Shown here: piece by piece, positions 1 through 7,537 of the stretch
How the letters are laid out: each line of letters opens with the position of its first letter
Position numbering within the stretch: position 1 is the stretch's first letter
Assembly: GCA_015711895.1 (NCBI GenBank)
Contig: JACVJH010000362.1
Location: 1 to 11,752, forward strand
Length of the DNA: 11,752 bases
Origin: Candidatus Solincola tengchongensis
Lineage (GTDB): Bacteria; Actinomycetota; Geothermincolia; Geothermincolales; RBG-13-55-18
Direction: 5' to 3'
Made by a program: the position numbers and the translations under genes
Notes under the pieces: model-generated
Databases searched by the model: none
The model's input: only the letters and a program-made list of their open reading frames with translations
What the model was told of the DNA's origin: nothing

Positions 1-540
1 TTCCTCTTCACCGCGGGGTCCATCCACACGCGGCGCAACCTGGAGCGGCTCATCGAGGCCCTCTCCCTGGCCGAAGCGGAGCTGGAGGAGGAGCTGCAAC
101 TGCTCATCCTGGGCACGCCGGCCCCCGTCCCCCCACCCCTACACATCTGGGGGGAAGCGCGCCGCTGTGGGGTGGAAGGGAGGGTGGTTCACCTGGAATA
201 CGTCACCGAGGAGGAGCTGCTGTGCATCTACAACGCCTGCGGGCTCTTCGTCTACCCCTCCCTGTACGAGGGCTTCGGCCTCCCGGTGGTGGAGGCCATG
301 GCCTGCGGGGCGCCGGTGGCCTGCTCTCGGGTCACCTCTCTTCCCGAGGTGGCCGGGGAAGCGGCGGCCTACTTCGATCCCCTGGACGTGGAGGACATGG
401 CCCGGGTGCTGGCCTCCATCCTCTCCGACCCGGCCGAGCGGGAGAGGCTGGCCGCGGCCGGACTGAGGAGGGCGGGGGATTTCTCCTGGAGGAGGGCGGC
501 GGAGAGCACGCTGCAGGTCTTTCGCGAGGTGGCGGGATGA
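1..540 (+). CDS. GT4 family glycosyltransferase, C-terminal part (5' end outside window)
   Basis: The frame is open from the first base to the TGA at 538-540, so this is the last 179 residues of a longer protein; the start lies upstream of the window. The segment is the nucleotide-sugar-binding half of a GT-B fold family 4 glycosyltransferase. It opens with FLFTAGSIHTRRNLERLIEA, the family's 'G-x-x-x-x-RKN' donor-domain entry with Arg in place of the usual Lys. The E-x7-E motif EGFGLPVVE falls at visible codons 90-98, followed by the typical EAMACGAPV. The C-terminal helices look complete. Family members transfer a sugar from an NDP-sugar to a lipid-linked or glycan acceptor in the cytoplasm. 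Donor and acceptor cannot be read from sequence. It is probably in one operon with the following GT2 gene, 95 bases downstream. Confidence 0.93.
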   Translation, partial: FLFTAGSIHTRRNLERLIEALSLAEAELEEELQLLILGTPAPVPPPLHIWGEARRCGVEGRVVHLEYVTEEELLCIYNACGLFVYPSLYEGFGLPVVEAMACGAPVACSRVTSLPEVAGEAAAYFDPLDVEDMARVLASILSDPAERERLAAAGLRRAGDFSWRRAAESTLQVFREVAG

Positions 541-635
541 ACGGTGTTCAGGCCGGGGCTTCCGGGACCGAGTAAGAGAGCGGAGGAATGCAAGAGGAGA
601 CGGAGAAAGGGGAGGCCGGCATGCAGGAGGCGGTA

Positions 636-1604
636 ATGGAGCGGGAATACAGGCCACGGGTGAGCGCGGTGATACCCAACTGGCACCGCAAGGACGATTT
701 GCGGGAGGCGCTCCTGGCCATCAAGGCCCAGACCTACCCGGTGGAGGAGATCATCGTGGTTGACAATAATTCCCAGGACGGCACCCGGGAGATGGTAAAG
801 GAGGAATTCCCCGAGGTGATGTTCATCCAGTCCCCCCACAACATCGTCATCCAGGCCCTGAACATCGGGGCCAAGACGGCCTCCGGGGACCTCATCCTCC
901 ACCAGGACAACGACGGCGTCCTGGAGCCGGACGCCCTGGAGCGACTGGTCCGGGTCATGGGCTCCGACCCCCGCATCGCCGTGGTGCACAGCAAGAACCT
1001 GTACTACGACACCGGTGAGGTGTTCGATCCGCTGCGCTGGTTCTCCCCCGAGGAACACGCCTCGGAAGGGGTTTTCGACGTCCCCACCTTCCACGGCAAC
1101 GGGGCCCTGATACGGCGGGACGTGCTGGAGGAGATAGGCTACATCGAGCCCGAGATACTCCTCTACCAGTTCGAGCGCAACATCTCCGCCAAGGCCATCG
1201 ACCGCGGCTACCGCATCGTCTACCACCCAGCGGCGGTCATCCGGCACAAGATCTCGCGGGAGGTGCGCGACCCGGGCCATCGCCTGTACATCACCATGAC
1301 CGGGGGGTGGTGGTACTTGGCGCGTTTCTACCCCCTGGGCACGGCCTTGAAAAAATCCCTCCACTACCTGGTCTTCTTCATCCTCTATTCCGTGAAACAC
1401 CATACCTTCCGCAGCTTCTTCCGCGGCATCCTGGACACCCTTCTGGGGCTCCCCAACGTCCTGAGGGGGAGGAGCGTGCTCAAACCGGAGACGGTGAGAT
1501 TCCTGGAGAGCAGGCCCTACGAGACGGCGATGATAAAATACGGTTCGCTGGACACGGTACGCAAGTGGATCAAGGGTCGCTTGAGGGGAGGAAAGGGAGC
1601 GTGA
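636..1604 (+). CDS. GT2 family glycosyltransferase, rhamnosyltransferase-like
   Basis: This is a 322-residue GT-A fold inverting glycosyltransferase. The start VSAVIPNW (residues 9-16), the nucleotide-binding VVDNNSQDGT (41-50) and the metal-binding DXD-like QDND (90-93) are in family order. They are followed by a GNGALIRRDVLEEIG acceptor-region segment. A hydrophobic, basic stretch near residues 235-270 may hold the enzyme to the inner face of the membrane. The layout resembles rhamnosyl- and other deoxysugar transferases of surface-polysaccharide loci, but the sugar is not predictable. Start choice: ATG 636 has a perfect AGGAGG (625-630) five bases upstream. ATG 621 also has a good site (GGGGAGG, 609-615) and would add five residues. 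ATG 588 has its GGAGG only one base away and is less likely. The next gene starts 19 bases after the stop. Confidence 0.93.
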   Translation: MEREYRPRVSAVIPNWHRKDDLREALLAIKAQTYPVEEIIVVDNNSQDGTREMVKEEFPEVMFIQSPHNIVIQALNIGAKTASGDLILHQDNDGVLEPDALERLVRVMGSDPRIAVVHSKNLYYDTGEVFDPLRWFSPEEHASEGVFDVPTFHGNGALIRRDVLEEIGYIEPEILLYQFERNISAKAIDRGYRIVYHPAAVIRHKISREVRDPGHRLYITMTGGWWYLARFYPLGTALKKSLHYLVFFILYSVKHHTFRSFFRGILDTLLGLPNVLRGRSVLKPETVRFLESRPYETAMIKYGSLDTVRKWIKGRLRGGKGA

Positions 1605-1623
1605 CCGGAAGGGGGGATCGCCT

Positions 1624-2310
1624 GTGGTCGAGGAGAAGAAGGCGCATTTCCTTGACGACCTGAGGCTGGCCCTGAAGCGCAAGGGGCTGGGGGGCCTGGT
1701 GCGCGACGTGCTCTTGCATCCGGGCAACCAGGCCATCGCCCTGTACCGGATCTACAGGTGGTTCTACCTCAAAGGGTGGGTGACCCTGGCTTTCCTGGGG
1801 TACCGCCTGAACTATTTCCTCTGTGGGGTGGAGATCCATCCCGACGCGGAGATCGGTCCCGATTTCCACCTCGACCACCCCATAAGCGTCCTCATAGGTA
1901 GAGGGACGCGTATAGGCCGCGGGGTCCGCATCTATTCCCACGTGGCCGTGGGGGCGGTGGGGCTCCCGGAGGAGAACCCCTTCATGGACATCCGCGACTA
2001 CGTCCAGATCTACCACGGGGCCATGGTTGGGGGGAGCGCCACCATCGGGGAGTACGCCCAGATCGGCCTCAACGCCGTGGTCTGGAACCAGGACGTCCCT
2101 CCCTACTCCGTGGTGGTGGGGAACCCCGGGAGAGTGATCAAAGTGGAGGGAAAGCGGGTCAACCCCGAGGATTACGTGGGCTACAAGTACGACCCCTCGC
2201 ATTTCCACGGGCCCCCGCCGGAGCACGACCTGGCGAAGGAGGAGGAGAAAAAGGAGTCCTGGATCGACCCCAGGACCTACCGTAAAGCCCCTCCGGGCCG
2301 GGATTCTTGA
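1624..2310 (+). CDS. Serine acetyltransferase-like (LbH) O-acetyltransferase
   Basis: A 228-residue protein with an alpha-helical N-terminal part (about 1-66) and a left-handed beta-helix of hexapeptide repeats (about 69-180). The N-terminal part contains HPGNQAIALYR, a signature of the CysE/EpsC N-domain. The repeats include IHPDAEIGPDF, LIGRGTRIGRGVRIYS and MVGGSATIGEYAQIG, ending in the usual VVVGNPGRVI turn. D84-H85 sits where CysE has its catalytic Asp/His region. Family chemistry is transfer of acetyl from acetyl-CoA to a hydroxyl. True CysE is possible, but a position 19 bases behind a GT2 gene favours decoration of a surface sugar, as proposed for EpsC-like members. The charged tail (about 190-228) is extra. 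The GTG start is supported by AAGGGGGG (1609-1616) seven bases upstream. It converges with the - strand gene ending at 2547. Confidence 0.88.
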   Translation: MVEEKKAHFLDDLRLALKRKGLGGLVRDVLLHPGNQAIALYRIYRWFYLKGWVTLAFLGYRLNYFLCGVEIHPDAEIGPDFHLDHPISVLIGRGTRIGRGVRIYSHVAVGAVGLPEENPFMDIRDYVQIYHGAMVGGSATIGEYAQIGLNAVVWNQDVPPYSVVVGNPGRVIKVEGKRVNPEDYVGYKYDPSHFHGPPPEHDLAKEEEKKESWIDPRTYRKAPPGRDS

Positions 2311-2329
2311 GCGTGCGGCCGGATGACTT

Positions 2330-2347
2330 AAAGCCGTCCTGGGCTTT
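2330..2347. terminator. Weak bidirectional hairpin between convergent genes
   Basis: AAAGCC (2330-2335), a 6-base loop and GGCTTT (2342-2347) form a 6-bp stem 20 bases after the acetyltransferase stop. The stem is bounded by A/T on both sides, so it could act in both directions, but the U-run is only three bases. The rest of the 236-bp convergent gap shows no gene. Termination here is an inference from position. Confidence 0.35.
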
Positions 2348-2546
2348 GACTCCTGTTCCCGCCCGTCTTCTCCGTAAGACTCCGGGAAAGGTCAGACGTC
2401 AAAGCGGGCAGGAGGTGGACGGAAAGGCCGTTTGAGGGCATGGGGTTTGGAGCGCTTCGAGCCGCAGATCGAGGGCCGGTTCGGGCGCCTGGGTGGTGGG
2501 CGGTATCCGGGAAGGCCTTCACCTTGGCCCGGTAGCGAACCGACCC

Positions 2547-4163
2547 TCAATCCCCGCAGGGGTTTTCCACGTACCGGCGCGCCTCTCCCCTGCTGTCCAT
2601 CTCCGCATCGGGCCCCTTGAACCCGGAGCAACGGAAGCTGTAGATCTCGCGTTCCCTGCCGTGGGAGGACAGGCGCAGGACGACCGGCTCCTCCACCTCC
2701 CGGAAATAGGGGGCCAGCTTGGCCTCCCAGAAGGAGGCCGGGGTCTGGAACCCGTCGGGGTTGTCCCTCTCGTCCACGAAGAGAAAGTCCCTCCCCTCCA
2801 GCCGGTCCAGCGGAACCCAGGGGGAGTAGGAGCTGTTGTCGCACATGACCTCGTTCTCGTAGACCAGGAAGGCGATGGTGTATTCGAGGGGATGCCCCCG
2901 TTGGTGGTAGGCGATCTCGCTGGATATGAAGTAGTAGGGGGAGGCCACCACGGGGGCCGTGCCTCCCCCTCCTTCTTCCGCCGAGGCCAGTGCATCCACC
3001 GCGCCTGCCACTTCCTTCCATCCGGAATGGACCGTGGAGGAGGCGCTGAGGTATAGGGTGAGCGAGGTGATGGCCAGGCAGGGGATGAGGAAGAGCCCCC
3101 AGTACGCCGCCGCCTGGAGTTGTCGGGAACGTCGCGAGGGGGTTGTGCCCATGAGCAAGGATGCGGAGGCCATGGCTAGGACGAGGGAGAAGAGATGGGA
3201 GGAGAACCCCCAGCGGGGAGGTCCGCCGGTGAGGGTGAAAAATACCGTGCCCGGAAGGGCGAGCCAGAAGAGGAAGAGCAGCTCGGGTTTCCTTCTCCTG
3301 AAGCCGAGGTATCCACCGCATACCAGGCCGATGATGCTGAACAGGTAGACGAAGGGCGAGAGGGAGAGCGCCTCCCAACCCGCATGTTTGGCCACCTTCA
3401 CCAGGTAATCGCCCGGCCCGGAATGGAGGAAACCGGGCCGGCTTGTCAGCTGGTAGATTATGGGTTCAAAGTGATGTACCGCGTACCAGGCGATGGTGGG
3501 GGTGAGGATGAGGAGAGCCAGGACCATGGCGAGGTAGGGCTCTTTCCTCTTCAGGTGGGAGCGGAAACCGGGGGAAGTGACCAGGAAGAACAAAATCCCC
3601 AGGATGAAGAGGACTGATTGCAGCTTGGAGAGGAGCATGAAGCCCACGGAGATCCCCGCCAGGTACCAGTACCCGCTTTCCCCGGCGGTGATCGCCCTCC
3701 AGGCGAGGATGGCGAAGAGCAGGGCGAAGAAGATCATGGGAGTGTCGACCACGACCATGGTTATCCAGTAATTGGTAAACGGCAGGCAGGCCAGGAGCAG
3801 CACGGTGAAGAACGACCACCGCCCGTCAAGCCCCAGTTCCCGGCACAGCAGGTAGGCCAGGGCCAGGGAAGCGGCAGCCAAGAGGAGGTGGGCCATCCTC
3901 AGGCCCACAGCTCCGTCGCCGAAGACAAAGGTCCCGACGCGGACAAGAAAAGCTGTGAATGGCGGATGGAAATAATATCCTGCGCTCAGGTGCCTGCTCT
4001 GCATCCACCAGTTGGCCTCGTCCACGTGCACGCCCAGGAAGAGGCTCTTCAGGATATGTAAGAGAAGGAAAAAGGTGAGGAGCACGGCGAGCTTCCCGTT
4101 CCATCCCCTGAAGAGGCTTTTCCCTTCAGAATCACCGCATTCTCCGCCGCGGGAAGAAGTCAC
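2547..4163 (-). CDS. GT39/ArnT-like polytopic membrane glycosyltransferase
   Basis: A 538-residue integral membrane protein of the PMT_2 (GT39/GT83) superfamily. These enzymes use polyprenyl-phosphate sugars and transfer the sugar on the extracytoplasmic face. Visible features: a first membrane helix at about 25-43, directly followed by the family acidic pair D48-E49 in HVDEANWW; a YYFHPP segment (63-68) like the conserved loop of ArnT; a second conserved acidic site in VVVDTPM; and about nine to ten hydrophobic helices up to roughly residue 390. A soluble C-terminal domain of about 140 residues then faces outward. Start choice: GTG 4163 has AGGAAGG (4169-4175) five bases upstream. The in-frame GTG at 4169 would have its purine run touching the codon. 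A TTGACA promoter lies immediately upstream, and a GC hairpin separates it from the preceding gene, so it is probably its own transcription unit. Donor and target (glycan, lipid or protein) are unknown. Confidence 0.87.
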   Translation of the reverse strand: MTSSRGGECGDSEGKSLFRGWNGKLAVLLTFFLLLHILKSLFLGVHVDEANWWMQSRHLSAGYYFHPPFTAFLVRVGTFVFGDGAVGLRMAHLLLAAASLALAYLLCRELGLDGRWSFFTVLLLACLPFTNYWITMVVVDTPMIFFALLFAILAWRAITAGESGYWYLAGISVGFMLLSKLQSVLFILGILFFLVTSPGFRSHLKRKEPYLAMVLALLILTPTIAWYAVHHFEPIIYQLTSRPGFLHSGPGDYLVKVAKHAGWEALSLSPFVYLFSIIGLVCGGYLGFRRRKPELLFLFWLALPGTVFFTLTGGPPRWGFSSHLFSLVLAMASASLLMGTTPSRRSRQLQAAAYWGLFLIPCLAITSLTLYLSASSTVHSGWKEVAGAVDALASAEEGGGGTAPVVASPYYFISSEIAYHQRGHPLEYTIAFLVYENEVMCDNSSYSPWVPLDRLEGRDFLFVDERDNPDGFQTPASFWEAKLAPYFREVEEPVVLRLSSHGREREIYSFRCSGFKGPDAEMDSRGEARRYVENPCGD

Positions 4164-4189
4164 CTCCACCTTCCTTTTTGCCTTGGCAC

Positions 4190-4218
4190 TCTGTAACGCC
4201 GTGAGGATCGCCTGTCAA
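4190..4218 (-). promoter_or_regulatory. Candidate sigma-70 promoter of the GT39 gene
   Basis: On the - strand there is a perfect TTGACA (4218-4213), a 17-base spacer and TACAGA (4195-4190) as a poor -10 that matches three of six consensus positions. Transcription would begin near 4183, leaving a leader of about 20 bases that holds the AGGAAGG ribosome site. The ideal -35 and position support it; the weak -10 lowers confidence and suggests a need for an activator. Confidence 0.45.
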
Positions 4219-4252
4219 GACGAAAGACGTGCCGTCGCGAAACCCCATGCGC

Positions 4253-4262
4253 GTAATGTTAC
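4253..4262 (-). promoter_or_regulatory. GTAA-TG-TTAC site upstream of the GT39 promoter
   Basis: A 10-bp imperfect palindrome with arms GTAA and TTAC. Read on the - strand it contains GTAACAT, the same heptamer that recurs in the array at 8017-8076. It lies about 35 bases upstream of the -35 box, a usual position for an activator site. Function is inferred from motif sharing only. Confidence 0.3.
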
Positions 4263-4549
4263 CCCATCCCTCGGGCAGGAGGACAGTCTTTTCGGATGGA
4301 AACTCCTGCCATGCCCTTCACCGATTTCCCGGGCAGGACCGCGCAGACGTACATACCGTATTTGGGAGGTCTCTCAAGACGGACGATCCCGCTCAATCTC
4401 CTGGTCAGGCCACATGGCGCACTTCGGGCTAAAGCGTGCTCGACGGCCCCACGGCCCGGGACCGGCGGTCGTTGTCCTGGAGAGCGAGGAGTTTCCGCTC
4501 CGTGCAGCTCGCGGCCTCTTCCGCTTTTTCGTATCTTCCCCTTTAAACC

Positions 4550-4577
4550 GGCCGGGCGGCACAAGGGCCGCCCGGCC
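4550..4577 (-). terminator. Strong GC hairpin, probable terminator after the sugar-phosphate transferase gene
   Basis: GGCCGGGCGGC (4550-4560) and GCCGCCCGGCC (4567-4577) form a perfect 11-bp stem with a 6-base ACAAGG loop, the strongest inverted repeat I see in the window. On the - strand it is followed by GGTTTAAAG, with only three U residues. It lies about 180 bases after the stop at 4760. It may be a U-poor terminator, a 3'-end stabilising hairpin, or a structural element. Confidence 0.5.
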
Positions 4578-4759
4578 TCCCCCCGATACGCACCCCCCGC
4601 GCCCTATCCCTCTTACCGCCCTTTTGCCGCCTCTCACGTGGTCTCCCGGACCGGTTTCTAAGGACTGCGGGATATTCTTCCCGAGGGTCTGGAGGGCAGG
4701 AGTCCGCCCCGCCCTCTTCCCGCTCCGCAGCTCCCCGCTTTCCTCCGGTGACCCCGTCG

Positions 4760-6361
4760 TCAATAAGCCCCATCCCCGGTGATTATGGCCTTGAAGGTGC
4801 GCAGGATGATCTTGATGTCCTGCCACAGCGACCAGGTCTCGATGTAGTAGAGGTCGAGCTTTATCATCTCATCGAAGGGCAGGTCGCTACGCCCGCTCAC
4901 CTGCCAGAGCCCAGTGATCCCGGGCTTGACGTTCAGGCGCTGGCGGTGCCAATCCTTGTACTGTCGGACCTCTTCTTTGATGTGTGGACGGGGGCCTACC
5001 AGGCTCATCTGGCCGGCCAATACATTGAAGATCTGCGGGAGCTCGTCGATGGAGAACTTGCGAATCCACTTGCCAACTCGGGTCACGCGCGGGTCTTCCT
5101 TTTCCTTCCAGCACAGCCAGCCGAACTCGTTTCCCGACTTCCCGTTCACCAGTTCGGCCTGCATCTTGTGAGCCCCGTCCACCATGGAACGGAACTTGAG
5201 ACAGTCGAAGCACTTACCGTCCTTGCCCACCCTGCGGTGCCGGAAGAAGACGGGCCCCGGCGAATCCAGCTTGATGGCGATGGCCGTCACCAGGAGGATG
5301 GGCCAGATGACCAGCAGTATGGCCGTTCCCAGCACGTAATCCTCAAGGGTCTTGAGCACCTTCTTGTAGCCGTGCAGCCTCTTGTCCCTCAGCCGGATCA
5401 GGGGTATGCCCCCGATCTCGTTGACGGTTATCTCGTCGGTTATGACCTCGAAGAGGCGGGGCACGATGGAGCATTCCACTCCCGCCCCGTTGCAGGTGGA
5501 GGCCAGGTCGAGCAGCCTCTCGGCCGGCGAGGTGTTGAAGGCGATGATGACCTTCTCCACACGGAAATCGCGTATCACGTTCTCCAGGCTGTCCAGGTTC
5601 CCGAGCACCCGGAGGTCCCGGAGCTCGGGTTCCTCGAACTCCGCGAAGAGAGGATCGTCGTCCAGAAAGCCTATAGGCCGGAGCCCGAACCCCTGGTGCT
5701 TTATGAGCTTGCGGGCCACTGACTTCCCCACCCTGCCGGCCCCGATTATGAGTGTGTTGCGCATGACCACGTCGCCCCAGCCGATGAGGGAAGCCAGGAA
5801 CTGGAGGAAGGTCCTGGACACGAAGATGAAGATGATGGAGAAGGCCCAGAAGAAGACCAGGAAGCCGCGGGGCGTGGCCAGCGAGTTGAAGAGGAAGGAG
5901 ACGATGAGGGTGAACACCAGGTGGGCGTTGACCGAGCCGACTATCCTGGGTATGCGGTCCAGCACGCGGATGCGCTGGTACGGGTCGTACATGCCGCAGG
6001 CCTTAAGGGCCAGGAAGAGCACCGGGGAGGTCATGGCCAGGGTGAGGGCCACGGGACCGAAAGAGACGGCGTTCTCGGGCGGGAAGAGCCGCACCACCAG
6101 CGGGTACTGGAAGCGCACCCAGTAGGAGAAGACCAGGGCCGCCCACATGGCCGAGGCGTCGCACACGAAGCGCATGAGGATGCGGACGGTCACCTCCAGC
6201 CTGCGCTGGGAGCGGGGATGCAGTATCTCCCTGCGAGCCTCTCTCAAGATGGCCTGCAGTTCCTGGTCGGAGATCTCCTCGACCTTTGGAGCGGTAACCC
6301 CAGACTCCACGGGTTGCTGCGCGGTCTGCGAGTCTCTCTCTTCGACCAGCCGCCCTTCCAT
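4760..6361 (-). CDS. Undecaprenyl-phosphate sugar-phosphate transferase (polyprenyl glycosylphosphotransferase)
   Basis: This 533-residue protein has the full WbaP/CpsE-type layout. It starts with a charged cytoplasmic N-terminus (1-60) and four membrane helices (about 62-84, 101-122, 146-161, 166-193). A Rossmann-like CoA_binding_3 domain follows, with IIGAGRVGKSVARKL at 205-219. A re-entrant hydrophobic segment (342-362) then leads into the catalytic bacterial sugar transferase domain: SPGPVFF (367-373), KFRSM (389-393), SIDELPQ with its Asp-Glu pair (437-443), SLVGPRP (453-459) and KPGITGLWQVSGR (479-491). Family chemistry is transfer of hexose-1-phosphate from an NDP-hexose to undecaprenyl phosphate, the first step of a repeat unit. 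The sugar is not predictable. ATG 6361 has AAAGGGGG (6368-6375) six bases upstream, overlapping the end of the preceding GT4 gene, so translation is probably coupled. All motifs appear intact. Confidence 0.95.
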   Translation of the reverse strand: MEGRLVEERDSQTAQQPVESGVTAPKVEEISDQELQAILREARREILHPRSQRRLEVTVRILMRFVCDASAMWAALVFSYWVRFQYPLVVRLFPPENAVSFGPVALTLAMTSPVLFLALKACGMYDPYQRIRVLDRIPRIVGSVNAHLVFTLIVSFLFNSLATPRGFLVFFWAFSIIFIFVSRTFLQFLASLIGWGDVVMRNTLIIGAGRVGKSVARKLIKHQGFGLRPIGFLDDDPLFAEFEEPELRDLRVLGNLDSLENVIRDFRVEKVIIAFNTSPAERLLDLASTCNGAGVECSIVPRLFEVITDEITVNEIGGIPLIRLRDKRLHGYKKVLKTLEDYVLGTAILLVIWPILLVTAIAIKLDSPGPVFFRHRRVGKDGKCFDCLKFRSMVDGAHKMQAELVNGKSGNEFGWLCWKEKEDPRVTRVGKWIRKFSIDELPQIFNVLAGQMSLVGPRPHIKEEVRQYKDWHRQRLNVKPGITGLWQVSGRSDLPFDEMIKLDLYYIETWSLWQDIKIILRTFKAIITGDGAY

Positions 6362-6364
6362 TGC

Positions 6365-7537
6365 TTACCCCCTTTGGTTTGCCTCCCCGGAGGGCAGGCT
6401 TATCAACCGCCCTCTCCTTTCGCGAGCCGCCGATTCTTCCTGGAATCGCTCCCAGGCATCCCTGACGTATCTGGAAAACTTTTCCTTGAATGCCGAGGTG
6501 TCGAAGCGCATGGCGTGCCGCCTTATGGCCTGTGGGTCGAAGTCTCCGGGGTCGAACCTCCGGACCGCCTCCACCAGAGATTCCGTATCCTGGCGCTCGA
6601 AGAAGACGCCTGTCAGTCCCTCCCTGACCGTCTCCAGCGCGCCTCCCGCCCGGTAGGCGATAACCGGCCTCCCCGCGGCCATGGCTTCCAGGGGCACGAT
6701 GCCGAAGTCTTCCTCCTGCGGGAACACGAGGGCCAGACAGCGAGAGTAGAGCTCGGCCAGTTCCGCGTCGCTCACCCGCCCCAGAAACTCGATGTTGGAC
6801 CGGGCCGCGCGGCGCAGGGAGTCCATCTCCGATCCGGTGCCGGCGATCTTCAGGGGGAGGCCGAGGCGGTTGAAGGCCTCCACAACCAGGTCGGCGCGCT
6901 TGTAAGGGATCAGCCTTCCCACCACCAAGAAATAGTCCTCCACGCGCTCCGAAATGCGGAGCCAGGAGGTGTCCACGGGCGGATAGATGACCTCCGCTTC
7001 CCTCCCGTAGTACTTGCGTATGCGGCGCGCCACGTGCTCGCTTATGGCCACGAAGAGGTCCACGCGGTCCGCAGCGCACCGGTCCCATATACGGAGGTAA
7101 TTGGTCATGTAGGGAAGGGCCACCCTTACCAGGGGGTTGAGGACTCCGAAACGCGGGTTGTCCAGGTAATGATGATAACCGCTCCAGTAATAGCGGATGG
7201 GCGTGTAGCAGTAGCAGATATGCAGTGTCTCCGGGCTGGTGATTACCCCCTTGGCCTCGGCGTGGCTGGAGGAGATGACCACGTCGTATCCGGAGAGGTC
7301 GAAGCTCTCGAAGGCCACCGTTCGCAGCCAGGGGAAGGCCTGATGTCTCTTCCTGGCGCCGGGGACCCTCTGGAGGAAGGAGGTGCGCACGTCGGCGTGG
7401 CGGAGGGTGGGGAATTCCTCCGGAACGAAGACCGAGGTGTAGATGGGGGCATCAGGGTACAGCTCATGGAGGGTCAAGAGGACTCTTTCCGAGCCCGCCA
7501 GGTTGGTCAGCCAGTCGTGTACCAGGGCTGTCCTCAT
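6365..7537 (-). CDS. GT4 family glycosyltransferase (mannosyltransferase-like)
   Basis: A complete 390-residue GT-B retaining glycosyltransferase. The N-terminal acceptor domain starts with MRTALVHDWL and TNLAGSERVL, the HDWL-plus-glycine-loop entry common to a mannosyltransferase-like GT4 group, and contains ISEHVARRIRKYYG (165-178). The donor domain has VGRLIPYKRADLVVEAF (206-222), IAGTGSE (231-237) and the E-x7-E motif EDFGIVPLE (276-284) followed by AMAAGRPVIAY. It would act in the cytoplasm, extending the lipid-linked sugar made by the transferase encoded next. Start choice: ATG 7537 begins exactly at the conserved N-terminus and has GAGAGG five bases upstream; a 35-residue upstream extension in the same frame is Arg/Gly/Pro-rich and is rejected. 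It is the first gene of a - strand operon with a leader of up to about 410 bases. Confidence 0.94.
   Translation of the reverse strand: MRTALVHDWLTNLAGSERVLLTLHELYPDAPIYTSVFVPEEFPTLRHADVRTSFLQRVPGARKRHQAFPWLRTVAFESFDLSGYDVVISSSHAEAKGVITSPETLHICYCYTPIRYYWSGYHHYLDNPRFGVLNPLVRVALPYMTNYLRIWDRCAADRVDLFVAISEHVARRIRKYYGREAEVIYPPVDTSWLRISERVEDYFLVVGRLIPYKRADLVVEAFNRLGLPLKIAGTGSEMDSLRRAARSNIEFLGRVSDAELAELYSRCLALVFPQEEDFGIVPLEAMAAGRPVIAYRAGGALETVREGLTGVFFERQDTESLVEAVRRFDPGDFDPQAIRRHAMRFDTSAFKEKFSRYVRDAWERFQEESAARERRGRLISLPSGEANQRG
6368..6375 (-). promoter_or_regulatory. Ribosome binding site overlapping the upstream stop codon region
   Basis: AAAGGGGG on the - strand lies inside the last codons of the GT4 gene. 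The GT4 stop (6365-6367) is followed by only three bases before the ATG at 6361. The site fixes the start and implies coupled translation of the two genes. The acyltransferase gene at 10409 uses a near-identical AAAAGGGGG leader. Confidence 0.7.

Larger units (their letters stand above)
4170..4759. other. 590-bp non-coding gap between two - strand genes
   Basis: I find no convincing gene here; the open frames on either strand are Pro/Arg/Gly-rich low-complexity readings without a ribosome site. Visible content, in - strand order, is a strong hairpin (4550-4577), a GTAACAT-containing palindromic site (4253-4262) and a candidate promoter (4190-4218) for the GT39 gene. The stretch 4264-4549 shows nothing I can name. 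Confidence 0.6.

Noticed and set aside
4012..4782. 256-codon + strand open frame across the 590-bp gap
   Set aside because: It overlaps the antisense of the GT39 gene, is rich in Pro, Arg and Ser in the manner of a GC-rich shadow frame, and shows no recognisable motif.
4748..5722. 324-codon + strand open frame opposite the sugar-phosphate transferase gene
   Set aside because: It is the antisense shadow of a gene with all family motifs intact; its His/Glu/Leu-rich composition is typical of such shadows.
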